This document shows, one piece after another, positions 32,955-40,910 of a stretch of 59,427 nt of DNA. Both the position numbers and the translations under genes were made by a program. Positions within the stretch are counted from its first letter, which is position 1. Each line of letters begins with the position of its first letter. The notes under the pieces were generated by a model, which worked only from the letters and a program-made list of their open reading frames with translations, made no database searches and had not been told where the DNA came from. The DNA is from Pseudomonas abietaniphila. Its GTDB lineage: Bacteria > Pseudomonadota > Gammaproteobacteria > Pseudomonadales > Pseudomonadaceae. The stretch covers positions 1-59,427 of the forward strand of contig NZ_FNCO01000025.1 of the NCBI RefSeq assembly GCF_900100795.1, given 5' to 3'.

Positions 32955-33476
32955 TTACGTCACTTTGGCTGCGACCCATTCGCCACTTACCAAGCACAGG
33001 GCTAACGAGTAGTTTTGGATCCCCAACGCACCATATTTGAGAATCTCGGGTGCATATGACCTCAGCAGACGCCCCCCGTCGACGGCAGGATGCATCTTGC
33101 CCTCAGTGAAGACCGCTGCTGTCCAGGCTCCCATCATTGCCTTACCCGCGAGAGCTCCCCAGGCATATTCGAAAGCTTTCTTTTTGTCACCGCTCAGGTT
33201 GTTGTCAGCAATGATCTCAAGATGGCTCTCTGAAACATGTAAAAGCCTTACTGGAGACATCACGCGCGCAGCGATAGCTTCTTCGATGATTTGGATCATT
33301 TGGTTATCCGGAGCCCCATCCCAAAGAACCGCAAAGCGTTGCAGTCCCACTTCCTTTCGAAAGCCCAAAGACGGGGTAAGAAATTGCGGTGTAGAAAAAA
33401 TCGCGAATCGACCCTCATCATTTTCATGTTTGAAGGGGGACTCGTACTCGGTGTAGAAAAAACGGGAGTAGGTCAT
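32955..33476 (-). CDS. Single-domain paralogue of the recombinase N-terminal domain (paralogue C)
   Basis: With the ATG at 33476 (GGAG six bases upstream) the protein has 173 residues. It is essentially the domain shared with paralogues A and B: GLQRFAVLWDGAPDNQMIQIIEEAI, SPVRLLHVSES, AWTAAVFTEG and the closing GALGIQNYSL. No recombinase region follows. That makes the domain an independently folding unit. The residues encoded upstream of 33476 are not shared and are probably untranslated. Together with the 60-residue gene it forms the last coding module before the island edge. Confidence 0.72.
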   Translation of the reverse strand: MTYSRFFYTEYESPFKHENDEGRFAIFSTPQFLTPSLGFRKEVGLQRFAVLWDGAPDNQMIQIIEEAIAARVMSPVRLLHVSESHLEIIADNNLSGDKKKAFEYAWGALAGKAMMGAWTAAVFTEGKMHPAVDGGRLLRSYAPEILKYGALGIQNYSLALCLVSGEWVAAKVT

Positions 33477-33599
33477 GGGAACTCCAAGTTCAAAGCGTGC
33501 GGCAAGGTAGAGTAGAAGCGCTCCGCCAAGCAGCCAGATATTGGGTGGCGGGTCTGTGAGTGTTCTCCTCTCTGCCTCTAATGAAGTCCAAAAGCTGGA

Positions 33600-33835
33600 A
33601 GCAGTCAAGAAAATTTTTTTGAGGGTTTGAATGTTTTTTTGGTTTTTATGAGCGGCAATTTAGTTGTATGTAAAGTTTTAATATTTCCTCGGCTTTTTCT
33701 CAATATGTCAATTAGGCGTCAAATTCAATTATTGGTTTGTGGATGGTGAAATATAAAAATATATAAGATGCTTTGATTTGATGGTTATATGTCAATATAG
33801 CGATAGATTTGTATTGAATTTTCACATTTCTCGGC
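33600..33835. other. AT-rich promoter or binding region
   Basis: About 235 bases with many T and A runs and no coding potential lie upstream of paralogue C. The composition is far below that of neighbouring genes. It is a likely promoter region, a target of MvaT-type silencers, or part of the element end. Confidence 0.5.
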
Positions 33836-33839
33836 GACA

Positions 33840-34417
33840 TCAAAACCTGTGATCCGAGCGCTTTTTCGTTGGCAGCCAGATGCTCTCAAGCCATTGGGGG
33901 GGGCGGTTTGCCTGCTCGTCAATATCAGCATCTCTGCGGGGAATATATAGGCAATGAATAACCTTGGATTCGCGCCAGGAAATGATGATCTTGATGCGTG
34001 ATGAGGATGCTATAGAGGGGGGCTCGATTGATAGCCGAATGGCTTTTATAAGCAGCAATGGCCTCTTCGGGCGGTTCGCCTATATGAGGAGGAGTAATGC
34101 GTTGACTACCGAGATGTTCCACAGCAGGCCGCTCAAGACTTTCACTGCGGTACACGCTTGCGGTGGCTGGCTGCCAATGAGCCCGAGAGGTCGGGAGCCT
34201 TCCTTGATGATTTCGCGGTTCGGTTGAGGGGTAATGGAGGAGGAGGGCTTGTGGGAGCGATTGGTCTATCCGATCTCGCGGGAGGTAGAGCGGGATGGTA
34301 CTACCCCGCCGCGTGGGGCGTCAGTGTCGCCGACGAGTACGAGGGGTTGTGCGCCTGCGTTTTTCTCACCCAGACAGCGTTGGCTCAAACCTATACAATT
34401 CGATGCCCAGCAGCAGG
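33840..34417. other. Gene-free stretch near the island edge
   Basis: Open frames of 69-87 codons exist on both strands, but none has a good ribosome-binding site, a recognised motif, or consistent composition. From about 34080 to 34380 the GC content rises toward core values, so this could be decayed coding sequence. I see nothing I can name. Confidence 0.4.
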
Positions 34418-34660
34418 TAGGTTTACATTTTCGGCCTGTGAACATGGCCAGAAGGTCGCGATTTTGGAGAATCATCGCTGCATAGGTTTACATTTTGGGT
34501 TCCAAATCCTCGGGATTCCAGGCTGGTTGACGTTTTTTCAATCTTTACCTTTTTTATTTTTCATTTTTTCGAGATAAACCATTGAATTTGATAGGTTTGT
34601 TTAGGTTTTTACTGATTCAGGCTCGGGTATCTCTTGGGTTTACATTTTATAATAGAGAGA
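34418..34660 (+). repeat. Reiterated GGTTTACATTTT motifs at the island end
   Basis: The 12-mer occurs exactly at 34420-34431, 34485-34496 and 34637-34648. A diverged relative, GGTTTGTTTAGG, lies near 34594. The last exact copy is embedded in an inverted repeat with TATCTCT at its left and AGAGATA at its right. The stretch is AT-rich and ends a few bases before tmk homology resumes. Iterated same-orientation sites at an element boundary are typical of transposase or recombinase binding ends. Confidence 0.65.
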
Positions 34661-35274
34661 TATTAGGCGGTGGCAAGAGCACTAACCGCGAGTACCTGGC
34701 CGAGCGCCTGCGCAGCCAGGGTGTCGATGTGGTGCTGACTCGCGAGCCGGGCGGCACGCCGTTGGCTGAGCGCATTCGTGAATTGCTGCTGGCGCCCAGT
34801 GACGAAGCGATGGATGCCGACACCGAGCTGCTGCTGGTGTTCGCGGCCCGTGCGCAGCATCTGGCGGGCGTGATTCGCCCGGCGCTGGCCCGGGGTGCGG
34901 TGGTACTTTGCGATCGTTTTACGGACGCGACGTATGCCTATCAAGGCGGCGGCCGTGGCCTGTCGGTCGAGCGCATCGCTGCGCTGGAGAACTTCGTTCA
35001 GGGCGATCTGCGCCCCGACCTGACGCTGGTGTTTGATCTGCCGGTGGAAATCGGCTTGTCGCGCGCGGCGGCGCGGGGGCGTCTGGATCGCTTTGAGCAG
35101 GAAGGCCGCGCTTTCTTCGAGGCCGTGCGCACGACCTACCTGAATCGTGCCGCCGCCGCGCCTGAACGCTATCGTCGAGTGGATGCCGCGCTGCCGCTGG
35201 ATCAGGTTCAGGCGTCGCTCGATACGCTGATGCCTGATCTGCTGAACCTGTTGGCGGCACGCCGAAATGGCTGA
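34582..35274 (+). pseudogene. tmk: Thymidylate kinase with N terminus replaced at the island junction
   Basis: From GGKSTNREYLAERLRSQG onward the frame is a normal Pseudomonas thymidylate kinase, which phosphorylates dTMP. The TREPGGTPLAE, DRFTDATYAYQGGGRGL (DRY-like) and RAAARGRLDRFE lid motifs are intact to the C terminus. The first 10-12 codons, normally encoding a start, a beta strand and the G-P-E-G half of the P-loop, are missing. In their place the frame continues into AT-rich island DNA encoding an unrelated 30-residue leader, and the residue six before Lys is Glu instead of Gly. The enzyme is probably non-functional. Homology resumes near 34666. holB overlaps its 3' end. Confidence 0.75.
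34648..34653 (+). promoter_or_regulatory. Candidate outward-facing -10 element
   Basis: A perfect TATAAT hexamer lies on the + strand at the island edge. Transcription from it would begin near 34660 and enter the tmk remnant, holB, pilZ and tatD. No good -35 hexamer lies at standard spacing. It could replace the native promoter lost by the insertion; this is inference. Confidence 0.4.
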
Positions 35275-36253
35275 GGCCTACCCGTGGCAGCACGCGCTCT
35301 GGCAGCAACTGGCAGGCCGTAGCCAGCATGCCCATGCCTACTTGCTGCACGGTCCGGCGGGCATCGGCAAGCGGGCGCTCGCCGAGCGTTTGATGTACCT
35401 GTTGCTGTGCCAGCAACCTCAGGGGCTGGAAGCCTGTGGTCACTGCAAGTCCTGTTCGTTGCTGGCGGCGGGCAGTCACCCCGACAATTACGTGCTGGAA
35501 CCGGAAGAGGCGGACAAGGCGATCAAGGTCGATCAGGTGCGTGACCTTGTCAGTTTCGTGGTTCAGACCGCGCAGATGGGCGGGCGCAAGGTGGTGCTCA
35601 TCGAGCCGGTGGAGTCGATGAACATCAACGCCGCCAACGCCTTGCTGAAAAGTCTGGAAGAGCCGTCCGGGGACACCGTGTTGCTGTTGGTCAGTCATCA
35701 GCCCAGTCGTCTGTTGCCAACCATCAAGAGCCGTTGCGTGCAGCAGGCCTGTCCGCTGCCGAGCGAGGCGATGAGTGTGGCGTGGCTGGCGCAGGCCTTG
35801 CCCGAATGCACTGAAGAGGAGCGTGTCGAACTGCTGACCCTGGCCGTCGGTTCTCCGCTGGCTGCCGTCAGTCTTCAGGCTCAAGGTGTGCGGGAGCAAC
35901 GCGCCCAGGTGGTGGACGGGGTGAAGAAGCTGCTGAAAGGCCAGCAATCACCCACTCAGCTCGCCGAAGGCTGGAAGGACATCCCGCTGTTGCTGCTGTT
36001 TGACTGGTTCTGCGACTGGTCGAATCTGGTGCTGCGTTACCAGCTTACCGAGGACGAAAGCGGCCTCGGGCTGGCGGATATGCGCAAGGTGCTGCAATAC
36101 CTTGCTCAAAAATCGCGTCAGTCCAGTGTATTGGCCATGCAGGACTGGGTGCTGTTGCAGCGTCAGAAGGTGCTGTCGAAAGCGAACCTGAATCGTGTTT
36201 TGTTGCTTGAAGCCTTGTTGGTGCAGTGGGCATCCTTGACCGGACAGGGTTAG
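35267..36253 (+). CDS. holB: DNA polymerase III delta' subunit
   Basis: The 328-residue protein is the delta-prime clamp-loader subunit, which joins delta and the gamma/tau subunits to load the beta clamp. The AAA+ region starts with AYLLHGPAGIGKRALAERL (P-loop), then a zinc module with ACGHCKSCSLLAAGSHPD, then IKVDQVRDL, NAANALLKSLEEPSGDTVLLL (Walker B/sensor region) and TIKSRCVQ. A helical C-terminal domain follows. It overlaps the tmk 3' end by eight bases, the usual coupling. Its supply of transcript now depends on the island edge. The gene itself is intact and essential. Confidence 0.93.
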   Translation: MAEAYPWQHALWQQLAGRSQHAHAYLLHGPAGIGKRALAERLMYLLLCQQPQGLEACGHCKSCSLLAAGSHPDNYVLEPEEADKAIKVDQVRDLVSFVVQTAQMGGRKVVLIEPVESMNINAANALLKSLEEPSGDTVLLLVSHQPSRLLPTIKSRCVQQACPLPSEAMSVAWLAQALPECTEEERVELLTLAVGSPLAAVSLQAQGVREQRAQVVDGVKKLLKGQQSPTQLAEGWKDIPLLLLFDWFCDWSNLVLRYQLTEDESGLGLADMRKVLQYLAQKSRQSSVLAMQDWVLLQRQKVLSKANLNRVLLLEALLVQWASLTGQG

Positions 36254-36296
36254 ACTGGCCATCTGCATGACATCAGTATTGCCCGAGGAAGTTGAG

Positions 36297-36653
36297 ATGA
36301 GCGTGCCACTGAGCCCAGGTCCCCGTAACGGCATCCTGTCCCTGACCATCAAGGACAAGTCTGTCCTGTACGCAGCTTATATGCCCTTTATCAAGAACGG
36401 CGGACTGTTCATCCCGACCAGCAAGAGCTACAAGCTGGGCGATGAAGTGTTCATGCTGCTCAACCTGATGGACGAGCCGGAAAAAATCCCGGTTGCGGGC
36501 AAAGTGACCTGGATCACGCCCAAAGGCGCTCAGGGCAATCGCGCGGCTGGCGTCGGCGTGCAGTTCAACGACGGCGACAATACCGCGCGCAACATGATCG
36601 AAAATTATCTGGCCGGGGCACTCAAGTCCGACCGTCCTACCCACACGATGTAA
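36297..36653 (+). CDS. pilZ: PilZ-domain type IV pilus protein
   Basis: The 118-residue product matches the type IV pilus assembly protein PilZ. It comprises one PilZ beta barrel with PFIKNGGLFIPTSKSYKLGDEVFMLL and GKVTWITPKGAQGNRAAGVGVQF. This founding-type PilZ lacks the RxxxR and D/NxSxxG c-di-GMP motifs and does not bind the nucleotide in characterised relatives; it acts in pilus assembly and surface motility through PilB/FimX. GAGGAAGTTGAG precedes the ATG at 36297. It follows holB in the conserved order. Confidence 0.92.
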   Translation: MSVPLSPGPRNGILSLTIKDKSVLYAAYMPFIKNGGLFIPTSKSYKLGDEVFMLLNLMDEPEKIPVAGKVTWITPKGAQGNRAAGVGVQFNDGDNTARNMIENYLAGALKSDRPTHTM

Positions 36654-36669
36654 GTGGCTGCGATTTCCC

Positions 36670-37461
36670 ATGCTTGTAGATTCCCATTGCCACCTGGATC
36701 GTCTCGATCTCACCGAACACGCCGGCTCACTCGATAACGCCCTGGAGGCAGCGCGCGGCCGTGGTGTCGGTCATTTCCTGTGCATCGGCGTCAGCGCCGA
36801 CAATGCCGGGGCGGTCAAGGCGCTGGCGGAGCGTTACGAGGACGTCGATTGCTCGGTCGGTATTCACCCGCTGGACCTCAAGCCGGGCGAGGCGCCCGCG
36901 ATGGAGTGGCTGCTCAACGAGTTGAATCATCCTCGCGTGGTCGCCATCGGCGAGACCGGTCTGGATTATCACTACGAGCCGGAAGCGGCGGAGTTGCAGC
37001 AGGCGTCGTTCCGGTTGCATTTACAGGCGGCCAACGTGACGGGCAAACCGGTGATCGTACATACCCGCGGCGCGCGCGAGGACACGCTGACCCTGCTGCG
37101 TGAAGCCGCCTTGCCCCAGGCAGGCGTGCTGCACTGCTTCACGGAGGACTGGGACATGGCCAAGGCCGCGCTGGACCTTGGGTTTTACATCTCGCTCTCC
37201 GGCATCGTCACGTTCCGCAATGCCGACGCCCTGCGCGATGTGGCGAGCAAAGTGCCTGCCGACCGCTTGCTGGTCGAGACTGACTCGCCTTATCTCGCGC
37301 CGATTCCCTACCGTGGCAAGCCCAATCTGCCGCAGTACGTTCGCGAAGTGGCGGAGTTTCTGGCGATGCTGCGAGGCGAGAGCTACGAGCGATTTGCCGA
37401 GCAGACCAGCGATAATTTCAAGCGCCTGTTCCCGATGGCTCGGGTCAAACGCGCCGCTTGA
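36670..37461 (+). CDS. tatD: TatD family metal-dependent hydrolase
   Basis: The 263-residue protein is a TatD-type TIM-barrel DNase/hydrolase. Metal ligands are in VDSHCHLDRLD (His-x-His), AIGETGLDYHYE (Glu), VIVHTRGA and LHCFTEDW (His), and VETDSPYLAP (Asp). Relatives are metal-dependent 3'-5' exonucleases; the precise substrate is not known. It begins 16 bases after pilZ in the same operon. Confidence 0.92.
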   Translation: MLVDSHCHLDRLDLTEHAGSLDNALEAARGRGVGHFLCIGVSADNAGAVKALAERYEDVDCSVGIHPLDLKPGEAPAMEWLLNELNHPRVVAIGETGLDYHYEPEAAELQQASFRLHLQAANVTGKPVIVHTRGAREDTLTLLREAALPQAGVLHCFTEDWDMAKAALDLGFYISLSGIVTFRNADALRDVASKVPADRLLVETDSPYLAPIPYRGKPNLPQYVREVAEFLAMLRGESYERFAEQTSDNFKRLFPMARVKRAA

Positions 37462-37518
37462 GGCAGTGCTCTGAGAGACCACGCCCTGAGACCAAGCGTT
37501 GAAGCGTTAAATCGCAGG

Positions 37519-37555
37519 CAAAAAAAACCCGGGTTCTGGGGGGTGAATCCGGGTT
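37519..37555 (-). terminator. Intrinsic terminator for the minus-strand unit
   Basis: AACCCGGATTC and GAACCCGGGTT form a stable hairpin followed on the minus strand by eight T. It ends the minus-strand transcript of the aminotransferase and the small frame after it. On the + strand the hairpin may also block read-through from tatD. Confidence 0.8.
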
Positions 37556-37562
37556 AAGACCA

Positions 37563-37733
37563 TTAGGAGTAAAACAAAGACACGCTATCCATTGGTGCCT
37601 TTACCGATGCCGGCACTTGGGGGAGATGCCGCATCAGCGAATTTAAGTATTGGTCATATTCCACAGGCGTCCAGCGCCGCGCTGTACGTTTTTTAAACAG
37701 TTTTGGAATATCAGACCGCTGCTGATACCTCAA
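37563..37733 (-). CDS. Possible small basic protein after the aminotransferase
   Basis: A frame of 56 codons runs from a TTG at 37733, which overlaps the aminotransferase stop (TTGA), to a TAA just before the terminator. Its product is basic and protein-like (IPKLFKKRTARRWTPVEYDQYLNSL). The terminator position favours real coding use. The unusual start codon and small size keep confidence moderate, and I recognise no family. Confidence 0.45.
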   Translation of the reverse strand: MRYQQRSDIPKLFKKRTARRWTPVEYDQYLNSLMRHLPQVPASVKAPMDSVSLFYS

Positions 37734-38863
37734 TGCATGGCGATGCGACGCACTATCGCCAATGTCTCTTCGATCACCCGTGATTGTGTATAGAAATGCG
37801 GTGAAAAGCGTATCCCTGGTCCTCTGGGCAGGCACACCACCTGATTTTGCATGAGCTGCTGCCACACGGTGTTTGCCTGTAAGCCATCGATGCTGAAAGT
37901 GAGGATGCCGGAACGGCGCTTGGCTTCGCGGGATGAATGCAGTTGCACACCGCTGATCGCGCTCAGGCCTTCTTCGAGCCATTTCACCCGTTCAAGGACG
38001 GCGTTTCCCACCCGTTCCATCCCGACTTCTTCGAGCAGTGAAAGGCTCGCGTCCAGCGCCATCGCGCCGAGTGTGTTCGGGCTGCCGCATTCGAACCGCT
38101 GAGCACTGGCGGCGGGCTGCCAATCGTGACGTCCATAGTCACCGGAGTGTTCGAGCATGTGCCAGCCAAACGCGTGCAGCTTTAAGTGGGGCCTTAACGC
38201 GGCGCGACAATAGAAAACGCCCAGTCCTTCCGGGCTGCACATCCATTTGTGCCCGTCCGCCATCGCGAAATCGCACTGGCTGGCCTGAACATCGAACGGC
38301 AGGGCGCCAATGTGTTGAATGGCGTCGATGCAGAACAGCACGCCGAGCTGCTTCAAACCGTGGCCCAGGCGTTCGACATTGAGGCGCGTGCCCGTTGCGA
38401 ACTGAACCGAGCTTATGGACAGCAGGCGTGTGCGCGGTCCGCACGCCGCCAGCAATGCCCCTTCCGGGTCGTCGCCTTTCAAGCTGACTTGAACCACGTC
38501 GACACCCTGCGGTTTGAGGGCCTCCCAGACGACACGGTTGGACGGGAATTCCTCATCGCTGATCACCACGTTGTCGCCCGCTTTCCAGTCGAGGCCAAAA
38601 GCGACAAAAGACAGGGCTTCCGAGGTATTTTTGACCAGCGCAATGTCATCGGTCGACGGTGCGTTCAGCAGTCGCGCCAGTCGTTCGCGAAGGCGTTGCT
38701 CGATCTTCATCCAGTCCGGATAGTCGCGCGCGCCCAGCAAAACGTTCTCTTCAGCGAATTTGCCGACGGCGGCAGCAGTGCGTTTCGGCCATGGACCGAC
38801 GGCTGCGTGGTTTAAATATCGCAAGTCGGGGGCTTGGGCGAATTCGTCATGAAACGTAGACAT
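37730..38863 (-). CDS. Class V aminotransferase, PLP-dependent
   Basis: The 377-residue protein is a fold-type I PLP enzyme of the class V group (cysteine desulfurase/isopenicillin N epimerase-like). The Schiff-base lysine lies in FAMADGHKWMCSPEG; upstream are VKNTSEALSFVAFGLDW and ISDEEFPSN. The usual IscS-type active-site cysteine loop is absent, so it is more likely a carbon-nitrogen lyase, epimerase or aminotransferase than a desulfurase. The substrate is unknown. It lies in the conserved neighbourhood between tatD and the TetR gene, and its start is 76 bases from the divergent TetR start. Confidence 0.87.
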   Translation of the reverse strand: MSTFHDEFAQAPDLRYLNHAAVGPWPKRTAAAVGKFAEENVLLGARDYPDWMKIEQRLRERLARLLNAPSTDDIALVKNTSEALSFVAFGLDWKAGDNVVISDEEFPSNRVVWEALKPQGVDVVQVSLKGDDPEGALLAACGPRTRLLSISSVQFATGTRLNVERLGHGLKQLGVLFCIDAIQHIGALPFDVQASQCDFAMADGHKWMCSPEGLGVFYCRAALRPHLKLHAFGWHMLEHSGDYGRHDWQPAASAQRFECGSPNTLGAMALDASLSLLEEVGMERVGNAVLERVKWLEEGLSAISGVQLHSSREAKRRSGILTFSIDGLQANTVWQQLMQNQVVCLPRGPGIRFSPHFYTQSRVIEETLAIVRRIAMH

Positions 38864-38939
38864 GGTCGGATGATCCGTGCAATTTGCTGCAAGTTAGGCA
38901 TAATGTGCGGCTTCGATTTTGAACCCACAGCCTCTTCCT

Positions 38940-39602
38940 ATGCAGAAAGAACCTCGTAAGGTCCGTGAGTTTCGGCGCCGTGAGCAAGAAATTCTCGATA
39001 CCGCGCTCAAGCTGTTTCTCGAACAGGGTGAAGACAGTGTCACCGTCGAGATGATTGCTGATGCCGTGGGTATTGGCAAAGGCACCATTTATAAGCACTT
39101 CAAGTCGAAGGCGGAGATCTATCTGCGTCTTATGCTCGACTACGAGCGTGATTTGAACGAGTTGCTTCACTCTGCCGACGTCGACAAAGACAAGGAAGCG
39201 CTCTCGCGCGCCTACTTTGAATTCCGCATGCGTGACCCGCAGCGTTATCGTCTGTTCGACCGTCTGGAAGAGAAGGTGGTCAAGGGCAATCAGGTCCCGG
39301 AGATGGTGGAGCAGTTGCACAAGATCCGCGCCTCGAACTTCGAACACCTGACCCTGCTCATCAAAGGCCGGATCTCCGAAGGCAAGCTGGAAGACGTGCC
39401 GCCTTACTTCCACTATTGCGCCGCCTGGGCGTTGGTGCATGGCGCGGTTGCGTTGTACCACTCGCCGTTCTGGAGCAATGTGCTGGAAGATCAGGAAGGT
39501 TTCTTCCAGTTCCTGATGGACATCGGTGTGCGTATGGGCAACAAGCGCAAGCGTGACCCGGAATCCGGTCATGACCTCAAGCCGGAAGTCTCTGGTACTT
39601 GA
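38940..39602 (+). CDS. TetR family transcriptional regulator
   Basis: The 220-residue protein has a TetR N-terminal HTH (FRRREQEILDTALKLFLEQGEDSVTVEMIADAVGIGKGTIYKHF) and a helical ligand/dimer domain. The P. aeruginosa counterpart in this neighbourhood is PA2957 by memory of gene order. The ATG at 38940 has no clear ribosome-binding site, and a TTG in frame at 38919 is also open; known homologues start at MQKEPRK. It diverges from the aminotransferase and may control it. Confidence 0.88.
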   Translation: MQKEPRKVREFRRREQEILDTALKLFLEQGEDSVTVEMIADAVGIGKGTIYKHFKSKAEIYLRLMLDYERDLNELLHSADVDKDKEALSRAYFEFRMRDPQRYRLFDRLEEKVVKGNQVPEMVEQLHKIRASNFEHLTLLIKGRISEGKLEDVPPYFHYCAAWALVHGAVALYHSPFWSNVLEDQEGFFQFLMDIGVRMGNKRKRDPESGHDLKPEVSGT

Positions 39603-39748
39603 ACTTCGTTTCGCGATAGTTCACCTCTTGGGCAGGCACGCGGGTGTGCTCTGCTCTGGAGCTGCCTCGTGTTTGCCCGGAATGCCGCTTGCTAAAAGTT
39701 GATTTATGAGTCAATTTTTTGCGCGCTGTGCCATTCCCGGAGTTTCTC

Positions 39749-40717
39749 ATGATCGTTGATCGCCAAGGCCGACGTTTCCGCAACCTGCGGATCAGTCTGA
39801 CGTCTGCGTGCAATTACGCCTGTACCTACTGCGTGCCAGACGGCAAGCGGCTGGTTGCTGCGCAGAATGAACTGTCGGCGGACGCCATGGCGCGCGGCGT
39901 GGAGTACCTGATTGAAGCGGCCGGCATCGAACGCTTGCGTATCACGGGCGGCGAGCCGCTGGTGAGTCCGCGTCTTGAGGGTTTCATGAGCCGAATAGGT
40001 CGAATGGGTCTCTCCGACATCAGCCTGACCACCAACGGCCAGTTGCTCGCGCGCAAGCTGCCGATTTTGCTGGACGCCGGCATTCGTCGGATCAATGTCT
40101 CGCTCGACACGCTGGATCCGGGCGCATTTCGCGCGATCGCTCGGGGCGGCGACTTGAACGCCGTGCTGGACGGCATGGAGCAGGCGAGGGCGGCGGGCAT
40201 TCGGATCAAGGTCAATATGGTGCCGTTGCGGGGTCAGAACCTGGATCAGGTCATGCCGCTGCTCGAGTACTGCCTGGCGCGTGGCTACGAATTGCGCTTC
40301 ATCGAGCTGATGCGCATGGGGCATCTGGCAGGCGATCAGAACGCCTTTCTTCAGCAATTCGTCAGCCTTGGGCAACTGCTGTCGCTGATCGGCGAGCGCT
40401 ACGCGTATTCGCAGGCCGATGCGCCGGTCGATGCGACAGCGGTACGTTATCGCATTCCTGATCAAGGCCATTTCGGCGTCATCGCCAACGAAAGCGTGCC
40501 GTTCTGTCGCACGTGCTCACGTCTGCGTCTTTCGTCGACGGGATGGCTGCACGGGTGCCTGTCGTCCAGCCATCGGCATTACGTCGGCGATCTGTTCGAT
40601 AAGCCACGGCACGAGGCGTTGCCGGCGTTGCAGCGCTTGCTGATCAAGGCACTGGGCGACAAGCAGGCGGTTGCGTTTTCCGGTGGCGCGACCGTCATGA
40701 AGATCATTGGCGGTTGA
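39749..40717 (+). CDS. moaA: GTP 3',8-cyclase MoaA
   Basis: The 322-residue radical-SAM enzyme carries the N-terminal cluster motif CNYACTYC and the SAM-binding GGEPLVSP. The C-terminal second cluster cysteines lie in PFCRTCSRLRLSSTGWLHGCL. MoaA converts GTP to 3',8-cyclo-GTP, the first step of molybdenum cofactor synthesis, with MoaC. The usual C-terminal Gly-Gly tail is present (IIGG). GGAGTTTCTC precedes the ATG at 39749. No other moa genes adjoin, as is common in Pseudomonas. It may be one of two moaA paralogues. Confidence 0.9.
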   Translation: MIVDRQGRRFRNLRISLTSACNYACTYCVPDGKRLVAAQNELSADAMARGVEYLIEAAGIERLRITGGEPLVSPRLEGFMSRIGRMGLSDISLTTNGQLLARKLPILLDAGIRRINVSLDTLDPGAFRAIARGGDLNAVLDGMEQARAAGIRIKVNMVPLRGQNLDQVMPLLEYCLARGYELRFIELMRMGHLAGDQNAFLQQFVSLGQLLSLIGERYAYSQADAPVDATAVRYRIPDQGHFGVIANESVPFCRTCSRLRLSSTGWLHGCLSSSHRHYVGDLFDKPRHEALPALQRLLIKALGDKQAVAFSGGATVMKIIGG

Positions 40718-40910
40718 GTCCTGCCCTTCGCGAATCGAACGGTTTGCGAGAGACCGACAGGGTCGAGAGACATCTCTTCTGACTGCAAGCATTTTCGCGA
40801 AGGAATTCGCGTCCAAAGAGCCTGATGCCTCTGGTTTGCCCAGAGCTGGCGCAAAAGCTGCATTACCCGGCCATTCGCCGGTTTTCCGTCGCCGGACTTT
40901 GGAGGAAGTA

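Noticed and set aside
33840..34580. Genes in the stretch before the island edge
   Set aside because: Several open frames exist on both strands, but none has a ribosome-binding site, recognisable motif or consistent composition.
34919..35947. 342-codon frame opposite tmk and holB
   Set aside because: Antisense of certain genes with low-complexity His/Gln/Arg-rich composition.
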